In this document: in pieces, positions 50,200 through 60,690 of the stretch
How the letters are laid out: each line of letters begins with the position of its first letter
How positions within the stretch are numbered: the stretch's first letter is position 1
NCBI RefSeq assembly: GCF_000226115.1
Contig: NC_016459.1
Span: forward strand, 2,589,501 to 2,653,500
Length of the DNA stretch: 64,000 bases
Reading direction: 5' to 3'
Source of the DNA: Thermothielavioides terrestris NRRL 8126
Lineage: Eukaryota > Ascomycota > Sordariomycetes > Sordariales > Chaetomiaceae
Position numbers and translations under genes: made by a program
Notes under the pieces: model-generated
What the model was told of the DNA's origin: nothing
Database searches by the model: none
Seen by the model: only the letters and a program-made list of their open reading frames with translations

Positions 50200-51420
50200 A
50201 AGATCGTATTGCTAAAGGAGCTACAAGACTTCGTCGACCTCTTCGACAAAGAAAAGGCGAACGGCCTACCTCCCTATTGGGGGGAGGCCAACTATTATAT
50301 CCGTCTTAAGACGGGCTTGGACAAGAAACCTTTTAAGCTTCTATAGGGACCTTTGTATAATATACCAAGGGACTACCTTTTGGAGATTTAGAAGTAGGTC
50401 ATAGACCTAATAGATAAGGGATAGATCTAGGTAAGCTCTTTATTAGTAGCTATCCTAGTCCTCTTTATAAAGAAGCTAGAAGGGGGATAGAGGTTCTATA
50501 TAGATTATTAGGCCTTGAATAAGATTACTAAGTAGGATTGGTATCTACTCCCTTTAATTAAAGAGACTCTCTAGTCCTTAGCTAGAGCTAAATAGTTTAT
50601 AAAGCTAGACGTTAGAGCTACCTTCTATTGTATTTGGATAGCTAAGGGGGATAAGTACCTTATAGCGTTTTATATAAGGTTTAGGCTATTTAAGTAGCTA
50701 GTCTATCCCTTTGGGCTTGTAAATGCTTTCGTAATGTTCTAGAGATATATCAACAACGCCCTTAGCCTAACGCTAAGGGACTATATAACGATATACTTTA
50801 ACAATGTCTTAGTATACTTGAGTAGGAGCTAGAAGGACTATATAAAGAAGGTATATAAGGTCCTTTGGAGGCTAAGGGATATAGGCCTCAACCTAGACCT
50901 TAAGAAGTGTATATTTACAGTGAAGGAAATTAAGTACTTAGAGTATATTATAGAGGTAGGAGTCTATATCTACCTTGACCCTAAGAAGATCAAGGCTATC
51001 TATAAGTAGGAGGTACCCTATAGAGTCTAAGGAGTATAGAGCTTCTTTAGGTTTACTAACTTCTATTACAACTTTATCTTTAACTTCTTCGAGAAAATAG
51101 CCCTATTGACATGTCTTACCTATAAAAATGTCCTATTTCGCTAGGGCAAGGAGGAATAAGAAGCCTTCGATATATTTAAGGCTACGTTTATATTGGAGCC
51201 GATCCTCGCCTAGTAGGATCCTAAGAGGGAGATAATCGTAGAAGTAGACTATTTTAGTATAGTACTTAGTAGGTATTTGTCTTAGTAGGGGGAGGACGAG
51301 GTCCTTTACCCTATAGCCTACTACTCTATAAAACTAAGCTCTACTAAACGCAACTATACTATCTATAACAAAGAGCTATTGGCTATTATCTTATACCTTA
51401 AGGCCTAGTAGGCGGAGCTT
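50200..51420 (+). pseudogene. Reverse transcriptase/RNase H relic of element A
   Basis: Segments in order are DFVDLFDKEKANGLPP, YNIPRDYLLEI, RFYIDY then ALNKITK, KLDVRATFY, FGLVNAFVMF, and the catalytic box read as YFNNVLVY (about 50,794-50,820), where YLDD is expected and both Asp codons were mutated to Asn. RNase H follows with IAYYSIKLSSTKRNYTIYNK and ELLAII. Confidence 0.88.
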
Positions 51421-51979
51421 CGAAGTATAGTAGCCCCCTTTACTATTCTAATCGACTATAAGAATCTTAAGTACTTTACTTAGCTACGTCCGATTAGCGA
51501 ACGATAAGCTAGATAAGCGAAGACACTCTCTTTGTTCAACTTCGAGCTAAAGTACTAGCTAGGATCCTAGGCTTTATACTCTAATATACTCTCCTAGCGT
51601 AAGTAGGACGAGCCTAAAGACAACTAGCGTATTGCCTAGCTATTTCCCTCGATCAAGGTATACTAGACTAACGTATAAAAGGAGGCTAGGCTATCTATAG
51701 GAGAAACGCTCTTTGAGAACAAGTAGCTCGCTACCCTATAGAACGAGGGTATTGCTAAAGACGAGCACTATGTTTACTAGCTCTAAGCCGTCTACGATAG
51801 AGCTCGGAAGTTTCCTAAGAAGGCGAATATAGCGTAGACCTAGATCGTAGACTACTCTTTTAATACATAAGGCGCACTCTAGTTCTATAGCCATCTCTAG
51901 CTCCCTATATAAGAGCCCTTAACTACTACGATTATCTAGTAGATCTATAACTTAGCTATATTAAGATACCTAGGGCGTA

Positions 51980-53210
51980 ATAGGCTATTTAAAATACTTT
52001 AGAGAGATTATTACTAGGACCTTATATCGTCCAATGTAAAGCGGTTCATTAGGAACTATAATTAGTGTCGTTAGAGTAAAATCTTCCGATAGCTACGTTA
52101 AGGGCTTTTATAGCCTTTGCTTATCTTTGATCGCTTTTGGAAACAGATCTCTATTGACTTTATAATCGACCTCTCTATAAGAGACGAAGGAATGCCTAGC
52201 TATCTTATAGTGATTATCGACCGTCTCTTTAAGTATATATAGCTCAAGGCAATATACTCAATAGGAGTAGAAGAGTATACCCTTCGATTCTATAATATAT
52301 AGTAGCGTTTCTATAGGTTTTTAACCTAAATTATAACCGATTATAGGTTAGATTAGCTAAGTAGGTTCTAGACTACGTTGTATAAGGTGGTAGGGGTAGA
52401 GTAGCTTCTATCGACTTCTTACTATCCCTAGACGAATAGAAGGATAGAGCAAGTTAACTAAGAGGTATAGGCAATCCTCTAGATCTTCGTCTCCTTTATA
52501 TAGTACGACTAGCCTAAATATCTCTTGGCCTACTAGTTTATACTTAACAATAGGGACTTGTCTATAACTAGAGTGAGCTTGAACTACCTTCTTTATAGGT
52601 TCGATATAAGCCTTATATAGCTTATTACGATCTTAATAGCGTTTACGACATCCCTAGAAGGTCGCGTTGCTAGGTTCCTTTATCACCTAAAGGAGGGGAT
52701 AGAGTAGACCTAAGTAGCTATTATATATACGTAGTAGCGGCAGTAGACGAATATAAACCACTCTTGCCGCCTAGCTAAGAGGTTCTAGGTAGGGGACGAG
52801 GTATAGCTCTCTCTATATAATATAAAGACGAACTGCCCTAGTAAAAAGCTCGACTAGCTAAATGCTAAATATAAGGTAGTTATAGTATTGACCTTGCTAA
52901 TAGTAATACTTAATATACTAAGTGGTCTATACCCAACCTTCTATATTGACTTAGTTAAGTAAGCGGCTTTCGACCTATTCCCTTTGTAGAAAGTTATAGA
53001 TAAGAGACTAGACCCTATATAGGTTATATCGGAGGAGGGTGTTCTCTAATAGGAATATAGGGTAAAAGCGATCCTTAAAGCTTAGAACGTAAAAGGGAAA
53101 GAGAACAACCGTAATATATACGTCAAGTAGATAGATTATAACAAACTAATATAGGAGCCTTTAGAGAACTTCCTAGAGACTACTATACTCAATGAGTTTA
53201 AATAGGAGTA
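51980..53210 (+). pseudogene. Integrase and chromodomain relic of element A
   Basis: Near 52,110-52,220 the trace reads PLLIFDRFWKQISIDFIIDL and SYLIVIIDRLFK, the first catalytic Asp region of Gypsy integrase. Near 53,130-53,205 it ends in VK-stop-IDYNKLI-stop-EPLENF, the pattern of a chromodomain (VKW-x-GY then WEPLENF), which makes the element a chromovirus. Confidence 0.78.
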
Positions 53211-55340
53211 GAGAGACGTATAATACAATGATAGGCTAGTGTCGAACTAGAGGAGGAAGAGGAAACGTTGTATTCACTTATAGACTACCTTATAAAAACT
53301 AGCTACTTAGATAAATACAACTATATAGGTATAGGAAAACTATAATATACCTAAGTCTAGTCATCCTCCTAAACCTAGATAGAATAGAACTATATATGAA
53401 AAAACAATAGGATATACTAGTAGCGTTATTCATTTAGGGTCTATAATAGGACCTACGTTAGTAATCTCTTCTTTATCTTCGAACAAGTATATAGATAGAG
53501 CAGATATACGAAGGGGTAGAGTAGTAACGTAAAGGGTCTAAGGCGAAGGCTATATATACGCTTGATAGGTATAGAGTACGTCCTTTACTAGGGAGGAAGA
53601 GCGTCGACTATAGTATAGGTTGTAGATGGGGGAACGTATATAGAGAGAGTAGCGAAGGCAGGACCTCCGAGGGGTATAGATAGGCAAAGGAGTAGTAAGT
53701 ACGATAATATAGTCTATAAAGTGTAAATTCGTCTCTAGGACGGTTGCCTAAGACTATACTATAGTGTAAATAGCCTTCGCGATACGCCGATTCTCTCGCT
53801 AAGAGGAATTGAGATATTACACTATATACTCAACTAGACGGCTATAATGCTATATAGCGAGGTTGTCCTAAGGAGCCTAGTATAGAACTAGGGCTCTTCG
53901 CTAACCTAGGGTCGAAGAAGATAAAGAGGGGGCTAGAAGCGCATTGGGTATAAAGGCAGAGTATATCGGAGACCGATGTTATAGGGCTATACTAATTACG
54001 TTATAGAAGCTATATATAAAAGTGCTAAATTATAGCGTTAAAATAGTACAATGGGCTAGCTTAGTCTTAGTCTTCTTCTAAGCGAGCTTAGCGACAGCTT
54101 AGTTGTCGATATAAAACTTGACTAAGCGTTTTAGACTAGTATATAGAGAGGCGTTCGTCGCCTAAAGTGCTAGATCCTAATAGCACTTAGTATAGGTTTT
54201 AGTATATTCTAAGCAGCTTTCTTCCTAGCCCTAAATACAATCTACTAAGTTACTATAAAGAAGCTATTTAATACAATTAAGGTAGATGTCTCCCTCCTCC
54301 TTTAGAAGGGCGTTATCTTTATCGTTAGAATCTCCTTCTATAATATAGCTACTAATAGTATAACGAAAGGAGTTACTATAGTTGTTATAGTTCTATCTAG
54401 GACGTTATTAGCTTCTAGTCTAAGGCTAGAGTAGGCTTGATATAGGGTAATATACATTGTAATCTTAGTTGTCGTCCTCTCTAGGACAATGTCCTTCGCT
54501 ACTATCTCTAAGAAAAGCGACTACTATCGACATTATAGTAAATAAGTCTTAGGAATATATTGGAATTACAAGAGAAATAAGAAGCTACTATAGAGGGCAA
54601 AGTAAATAGATAGAACGTATAAGAGCTATATATATAGAGGAGGCGGCTAGGGGACCAAATAAATATAAAGAGGAAGGATTATAGGATAAGTCGGGTATAA
54701 AATAAAAATATAGCGAATACAGTTAGTAAAGTAGTTAGACATATAATAACGACGACGGGGCTAATACAATAGGAGTATAGACGTTGGACAACTATATAGC
54801 TTATATAAGAAGAGGCCAACAACATATAAGGTGAATACTCAACAGAGTAAATAGGAGGCAAGAAAAAAAAAAAAATACAAAGGGCGGAAGATATATATAA
54901 GATAGAAATGCAATAAACGAGGAATATATGTAAAGTGGGATAAAGAGAGAAATGTCGATATATAAGTAGGAGGAAGATAAAGTTGTAGGAGTAGAGAGAG
55001 GGCGCGTACTAGAAATAAGAAGAGAACGTAGGGAGCGAGTTTATATAAGGGGAGGGGTTTTATTGGCAATAGGTAGAGGGTCTGTTATACCTGATTAGCG
55101 GGTACACCTTATACGATACGGCTACTACGGAGGAGAGCGTAGGGCAAGGAAGGGGCTAATCAGCGTCCTATAAAAGCGAGGTAAATAAACAACCTACGGC
55201 TAGGCAGTAGGATTATAGGCAGTAGCGCTAAGCCGCCTAAATACCGGGTTAGACACCGGCGTTCGCTATAATCGACCCTACGCTACGCTAGACCCGCGCC
55301 TAGCGCTACGCTACGTATACCCTAAACTAGCTCCCTATCC
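53211..55340. other. Additional 2.1 kb between chromodomain and polypurine tract of element A
   Basis: Traces on the plus strand have many RIP-type stops in two overlapping frames, and two short open frames lie on the minus strand (54,679-55,069). No domain is recognised. Most chromoviruses end soon after the chromodomain, so this may be an extra gene or a long 3' untranslated region. Confidence 0.4.
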
Positions 55341-55355
55341 GGGAGGGGGGGGGGG
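55341..55355 (+). promoter_or_regulatory. Polypurine tract of element A
   Basis: GGGAGGGGGGGGGGG lies two bases before the 3' LTR, as expected for the plus-strand primer of an LTR retrotransposon. Confidence 0.8.
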
Positions 55356-55357
55356 TA

Positions 55358-55617
55358 TATTATGGACCAGGCTATACCCGGGCTAGGTATATAGGGCTAC
55401 GCCTAGGATCTATAGCGGTCCTATGACGGGCCTACCACGGGCCTGAGGCGGACCTGCCTCGCGCCTAGAATAATATCGACCTAAGCCCCCTATATGTAAG
55501 CCCCTGAAAACTCTACGCGCGAGAACCGTAGCCTATACTTCTCCTTTTCTCTCCTTAAGGTAGTTGAATAGAACATCGTACGCTTATCTGCAGACGCTAT
55601 AAGGCTAGCACGTTATA
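55358..55617 (+). repeat. 3' LTR of element A (260 bp)
   Basis: Same length as the 5' LTR. Its first bases are TATTATGG where the 5' LTR has TGTTACGG, two RIP-type transitions. It is followed by TAAAC, the target duplication. Confidence 0.92.
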
Positions 55618-55739
55618 TAAACTAAATTTTTATACGCTATTGCAAGTATTACTATAGGTTGTTGTAGGATTCTTAATTTTATAGGGCCTATATAATTTCA
55701 GGTCGATATAACCGTTGCTCTAGGATAGAAATAGCTGTT

Positions 55740-56540
55740 TAGAGAGCTTAAGTTTTATATACTATTAGGTTTGTAGAGGCCTATCGAAGATAGCGATTAA
55801 ATGAGGCATTATACCTCCTTTATAGGGCAAGAGCTAGACTTAAAGATACTAAGTTACCCTAGGGAGACTAGTCTTAAGCTTTTTCTATTTCTATAGACCC
55901 TAAAGAAGTACCTATAAAATATAATTAATTGGCGACCTAACTAGATTTAGAGCCTTTAGCTTAGTACAAACCCTAAGATTATAAGCTATCTGTTCCTAAG
56001 CTAGCTAGAAGGAAGGTATATAATAGATCAGTTTTTTAAAATCAATTTTATAGATATAGGTATTTCACTCTTTAACGTAGAAGGTATACTATTTACTAAG
56101 GAATAGCTAAAGGACTAGATAATCTTAGACGTTATATAGTTTTTCTTTTATCTTTATAAAGACTATCTCTAGTTCTACCTATAGCTTGTCTTAGATACTA
56201 GTCTTATACTAAAGGAGTTCTATTAGTTTGACTAGAAGGTCATTATTAACTATTGTTATTTCTAAGTCTTCCTTTACTTCGTTGATAGAAAGTATTAGGC
56301 TATTATAATCTTTAACTAAGTTGTAGGCTAGCTTTACTACTTCGACTCTATACTTAAGAGTATAGAGATATACACTAACATTTTATTAGAGGTCTAAATC
56401 ACCTTCTAGTCCGTCTATAGGTTCCTTTAGTTGTAGCTATATAAGGAGGTGATTGTCTACTATCCTTAGTAAAGTATAGGTTAGGAGTATAGATAGTTCG
56501 CTTTAGAGTTTATATAGGCTTTTCTTTAAGAGCTCTAGCC
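55740..56540 (+). pseudogene. Ulp1/C48-like cysteine peptidase domain in element D
   Basis: Plus-strand trace resumes after element A. The His-Trp motif is mutated to TAT-TAG (56,293-56,298) but is flanked by the same residues as in C (FVDRK before, A-I-I-I-F-N after). LYYFDS follows with the Asp intact, then stop-E-Y-R-stop-F-A-L-E-F at 56,482 onward, the RIP form of W-E-C-G-W-F-A-L-E-F, holding the expected catalytic Cys. The order His, Asp, Cys and the spacing fit C48 peptidases (Ulp1/SENP). In plants such domains occur in MULE and CACTA transposons; here the domain belongs to an LTR element. Confidence 0.7.
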
Positions 56541-57850
56541 CCGCCTTCTAGATAGACTAATATAATTTAAGATGCTTTAGCTTCGACTATATTAGGGAGA
56601 TAGTAAGAAGGTTATATAGCGATATATATTATACTTATAGTTAGGAGTTTATAAGAATACTCTTAGTACCTTTAAAGATTGCCTACTCTATACTAAAGGA
56701 ATCCTTTCGCTATAGTAGAACGAAGGTAAAATGTATAAGCTCCCTCTAGACCTATTGTCTTCGACCTAAAAACCTATATAGCTTATATTCTTAGAGTATA
56801 ACAAAGACGAGGTAATTAAAGTCCTCTAGAGCAACGATGTATTTACATCTAATAAACTAGATATTCCTAGGCTCAATAACTTATCTATATATATTTGCAA
56901 CTACTTTAGCAATATAGAACTTAGGATCTTAGCTATATACTTAGTAGCATTTAAATAAGCCTAGATCCTTGACTAGAGTAAGAAGAGACTAATCGCTATC
57001 GTATAGCTAATCCTTATACTCTAATCAAAGTAAAAGGTAGTGTACTAGGCGTACTACTATAGGATTATAGAGCTTCTATTGGATAGATAGCTAAATAGTA
57101 GGCTATCTTTATAAGACCCTATAGGCGACCTTAGACGACAGTTGTAAACTACGTTTTTAGTACCTAGGGCTATTCTACTACTCCGACTAGAGGACTAGAA
57201 TACTACTTTAGGACTATCGGCTATACTAGTGGAAGATCTTAACAATATATCGACCTAGGCGAACGTTGAGGCTAAGATTATAGAGATCGCTACGATATAG
57301 GCGACTATAACCTAAAGGCTCGTCGATGCCCCTATAGACAAGTTCGACTAAGAGCACCTCCTTAGCAATATATAGGTTAAAAAGCTCGGGGCCCTAGTAT
57401 AGACGGTGCTTAAGATAATAGTACTCGATCTCTACCTCTAAGAAGAGAAGACGTTTATCTATATACTTATAAGGAGACTAAATTATCTTAAGATGCTTTA
57501 CTCGCTAGTGTAGAAGCATTTGTAGGTATAAGGATCGCCTATATTATCTAGTTGTATATTACCCTTAGTATAGTATTGTAGTAAGTGCCTTTGTAAAGAG
57601 CTTACTAAGCCTAAGCGGCTACTTTGCTTACTACTATACAACCTATATAACTGTGCCTTCGCCTATAAGTACAAATATCTAGTATAGTAATAAGGATAGG
57701 ACGTGTATATTAAGGAGGTAGAGGAGTATAAAAGACGATATAATTAGCTACTATAGCTAGCTAGACCTTTGTAAGCTAAGCAAGCTACGTATAGAGAGTA
57801 GCTTAAGGAGTAGCGACGATAAGAGGTGTACACTAAGGAGCTTTTAAGGT
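56541..57850 (+). pseudogene. Cys-rich and coiled-coil tail downstream of the Ulp1-like domain (element D)
   Basis: The trace continues with a Cys-rich stretch (YCSKCLCKELTKPKRLLC near 57,570-57,630) and a Gln/Arg/Glu-rich helical segment (YREQLKEQRRQEVYTKELL near 57,790-57,845) just before the terminal hairpin. It could be the C-terminal half of the peptidase protein. Function unknown. Confidence 0.45.
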
Positions 57851-57854
57851 ACGA

Positions 57855-57894
57855 GCTTACCTATAGGAGTATATAGCAAGTTCAAAAGGGAAAT
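57855..57894 (+). promoter_or_regulatory. Terminal hairpin and polypurine tract of element D
   Basis: GCTTACCTATA and ATATAGCAAGT form a hairpin, followed by CAAAAGGGAAAT directly before the 3' LTR. It corresponds to 16,027-16,066 in copy C. Confidence 0.6.
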
Positions 57895-57895
57895 A

Positions 57896-58382
57896 TAAAT
57901 TAAGGTAATAGACTACCTAGATATAGGGACCTAGTTTTTCTATTCGTCTTAGTACATTGTATTCGTTGCTAGGGGGTCTAGCCCTCTAGTTATATATATT
58001 TAAGTGGGCTAAGCCTATCTTCTTTGTTATTAAGTAAGACATTAAGCAGTTGTCAATATATATTCGTTAACGCTACGTTGGTAGTTCTCCTTCTTCTAAG
58101 AGGGCTACTAAGCCTCTCCTTTTGTTGTTCTACCTCTATCTAGACGATAGGCATTTAAGCTACTGAGCTCTGACTATATTCTTATTGTCTTTTGTCTTTC
58201 TACTATATCCTACTAGACGTACCTAAGCTATATATCTTCCTTTTAGGAGATATCCTTCCTACTACTCGATACGTACTATCTTCATCCGTCTAGAGGGACA
58301 CTATATTCCTTTAGGAGCTATCTCGCGCACCTAGTCCTAGGTATAGTGGGGTAGGTTAGTGTAGAGGTTTTGCACCATTTCA
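57896..58382 (+). repeat. 3' LTR of element D (487 bp)
   Basis: Same length as 37,855-38,341. It starts TAAATTAAGG (mutated from TGGATTAGGG) and ends ATTTCA, followed by the ATAT duplication. Confidence 0.9.
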
Positions 58383-58386
58383 ATAT

Positions 58387-58857
58387 ATATCTAACTGTGG
58401 TAAGGAACGCTCTATATAGTGGGTTTTCTTAGTTAGCGACTTTATCTAAGTCGACGAGGGGGATAGTACTACTTCGTTTATAAAACTGAATAGTATCTTT
58501 ACTTTTTACTAGACTAGAAAGATATATCTCTTTATAGTTGTAACCTTTGTAGTTCCTTGGTTAGAACCACCTCTATACAAAGCTATACTTGAGTATCCAA
58601 TTTATAATATAATAGAGAGACGTAGTATTATTAGCCTTCTAAGTATTTTTCCTAACTAGGTCTAGCTAGTGCCTCGTTGTAAAAACAGTTATATATATTG
58701 ATTATAATATCTACTTTATATAACGACAGTGCAACCTAAAGCTAGGATTTAACAGTTACTTTCGTAGGTTATAGGTATATAAACAGTTCTAATACTAATC
58801 CCCCTATCTCAAGTCGTTAACAAGAGTATAGTAGTAGGAAAAACTGGAGATAGCTAA
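58387..58857 (+). pseudogene. Transposase-like frame E, last part
   Basis: Joining position 37,854 to 58,387 (one ATAT removed) keeps the frame: EVYIY continues as ISNCGKERSI, then WVFLVSDFI and VDEGDSTTSFIKLNSIFTFY. Many residues are readable without stops. The frame ends around a TAA at 58,855, although a further 72-codon open stretch at 59,005-59,223 lies in the same frame. Confidence 0.55.
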
Positions 58858-60441
58858 GGTAACTATATCGATCGTTTAAAATATAACATTGAATATAGTC
58901 TTAATTGTTGTAGGACATTTCGTAGTTACCCCTACTAGTATTTGACTATTAAGTATAACGTTACTATCGTCGCTATAGTAGTATACACTAGCTTTCCTTA
59001 AACTATGAAACCTACTAACCTACTCTACATTGTACTTAAGCTCCTTATTCTCCTCCGCCTTTATAGCAGTCTCTTTGTCCTCCGCCTTTATAGTGGTCTC
59101 CTTATTATCCTCCTTGACGGCTATATCCTCGCCCTTCTCCTCTACCTATATAAGGACGGTTCCCTCCTACTAGGTGCGAAATCGAAGAAGATTAGGGTCA
59201 AACTTCTTCTAGGAGCGACCTAGGTCCTAGATATAGCACCTTACTTTTTTCTTAAAGTAGACATATAACTCTATAAGCGGCTAACTCCTTTCTCGAACCT
59301 AACCAAAGTATATACTATCTCAATCGAGTGCGAGCCTAAGTAGAATACTAAAGGTGGACGGTATACGAGTCTAGTCCTATCCCAATTATAGGCAACTCGA
59401 TTCCAATGTAGTACTATAACTATAAAATTATTTAGGTATTACATTAAGATAATAGTCGCCCCTCTTAGTTATACTTAAGGTGATTTTATTGTCTATTTAG
59501 GATATAGTATTAAGAACGCTATTACTAACGAAGATTTTATATTTAGTTAGTCTTGTATACTAGTGCCCAATACTCTAATTGCTTAGAACACTAATCAAAT
59601 TTCGTAGTTGTATCTTAGCTACACCTAACACTATAACCTTAAAATACACCGATATATACAATTTATATACTTATATTTAAGAAACTTTCTCCTACTACCG
59701 CTATATACCAACTTGGTAATGCAACGTATATACCTAGTTTCATTTACGATCTTCTAGCTAGTATACTAGCCCCTATTGCGGGCTATATTCTATAGGTCGA
59801 TTACACTAGGACTCTTTTTACAAGTGTCGCTAACTACGTCTATATAGAGATGCCAATAAACCGTTAACGTAACACTATACAACAGATATACTACAACACT
59901 GTGCGATAGATACACTGAATTAGCAATAGTAAGCTATTCTATTATATTAGAAATATACGTCGCTAATGTATAAAGAATTTTAGATCTCAAAGCAATATAT
60001 CGTATAACTGTAGTATAAGGATTAGCAAAATAGCTAATACAAAGGAAATAAGTAGGAGAATTAAACAAAGGAATTGAGCAGAGGAATTAAATGGACTATA
60101 TAAAGGTATTGAGCAGAAGGACTATACGGAAGGACTGAGCGGAGTAGTAGCGTAGCGGAATAGAGTAGCAGAGTAGCGACAGTGCCGACGACAGTATCTA
60201 AGATTGAATAACAACTGTTTATTTATCTTAATATCTCTATTGTAATATAACTATACCTTTAGAGGATAATTTAACTATAAATTCTATCTCTAAGTCGAGC
60301 TAATCCTATAGTACTAGGATAATGTTGTATATAGATAACTAGCTTACTATAATAAAGCGATCACTATAAGCAACTATAAAAATAAACAACCTAGTTTAGT
60401 AGGACAGTCTAGTACATATACAACCGCTTTTTGTAGTCATT
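58858..60441. other. RIP-mutated region between frame E and the second copy of A
   Basis: It holds a 72-codon open frame (59,005-59,223) rich in Leu and Tyr, probably a RIP artefact or the tail of E, and a purine-rich stretch at 60,050-60,180 with repeated GGA(A/C)T(G/A)AGC-like motifs. No LTR or domain identified. Confidence 0.35.
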
Positions 60442-60690
60442 TGTTACGGACCGGGCTGTACCCGGGCTAGGTATGTGGGGCTGCGCCTAGGATCCGCGGC
60501 GGCCCCAGGGCGGACCCGTGGCGGGCCCGCCTCGCGCCTAGAATAACGTTGGCCCGAACCTACTCTGCGAGCCTCTAAAAACTCTACGTACGAGGACCGT
60601 AGCCTATACTTCTCCTTTTCCTTTCTTTAAGGTAGTTGAATAGAATATTATACGCTTGTCTATAAAACGCTATAAGGCTAATACGTTATA
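60442..60690 (+). repeat. 5' LTR of the second A copy (249 bp)
   Basis: Begins TGTTACGGACC like copy A and ends TTATA. Its first 100 bases are markedly more GC-rich than in copy A, for example GGATCCGCGGCGGCCCC near 60,490, so this part is less mutated. Confidence 0.9.

Larger units (their letters stand above)
48052..55617 (+). mobile_element. Gypsy chromovirus A (full length, self-priming type, RIP-mutated)
   Basis: Two 260-bp LTRs (48,052-48,311 and 55,358-55,617) are flanked by an exact TAAAC target duplication (48,047-48,051 and 55,618-55,622). The order is a putative primer-binding site, gag with CX2CX4HX4C knuckle (49,400-49,441), RT (about 50,200-50,850), RNase H (about 51,200-51,400), integrase (about 52,000-52,260), chromodomain (about 53,060-53,205), about 2.1 kb of additional internal sequence, and a polypurine tract (55,341-55,355) next to the 3' LTR. 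It is inserted in element D, so it is younger than D. Coding is destroyed by RIP. Confidence 0.93.
37855..58382 (+). mobile_element. Gypsy LTR retrotransposon D with a Ulp1-like module (interrupted by A)
   Basis: Direct 487-bp LTRs at 37,855-38,341 and 57,896-58,382 are flanked by ATAT on both sides. Without the nested element A it is about 12.96 kb. Order on the plus strand is gag with a zinc knuckle (40,461-40,502), RT with intact YLDD (43,332-43,343), RNase H C-terminal part (about 44,000-44,200), integrase core (about 44,830-45,070), a poorly understood stretch (46.2-47.6 kb), a hairpin plus purine tract (47,621-47,667), a Ulp1-like peptidase (split by A), a Cys-rich and coiled-coil tail, and the 3' purine tract. 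It is the same family as C but complete, and it is inserted in frame E. Confidence 0.88.

Noticed and set aside
54679..55069. Two short minus-strand open frames rich in Leu/Tyr
   Set aside because: They lie inside element A and have the Leu/Ile/Tyr-rich composition generated by AT-rich RIP DNA; no start context or domain.
15528..58382. The four related LTR copies at 15.5, 25.3, 37.9 and 57.9 kb as one large inverted repeat
   Set aside because: They pair by orientation and exact length (497/497 and 487/487) as two separate elements, each with its own flanking duplication.
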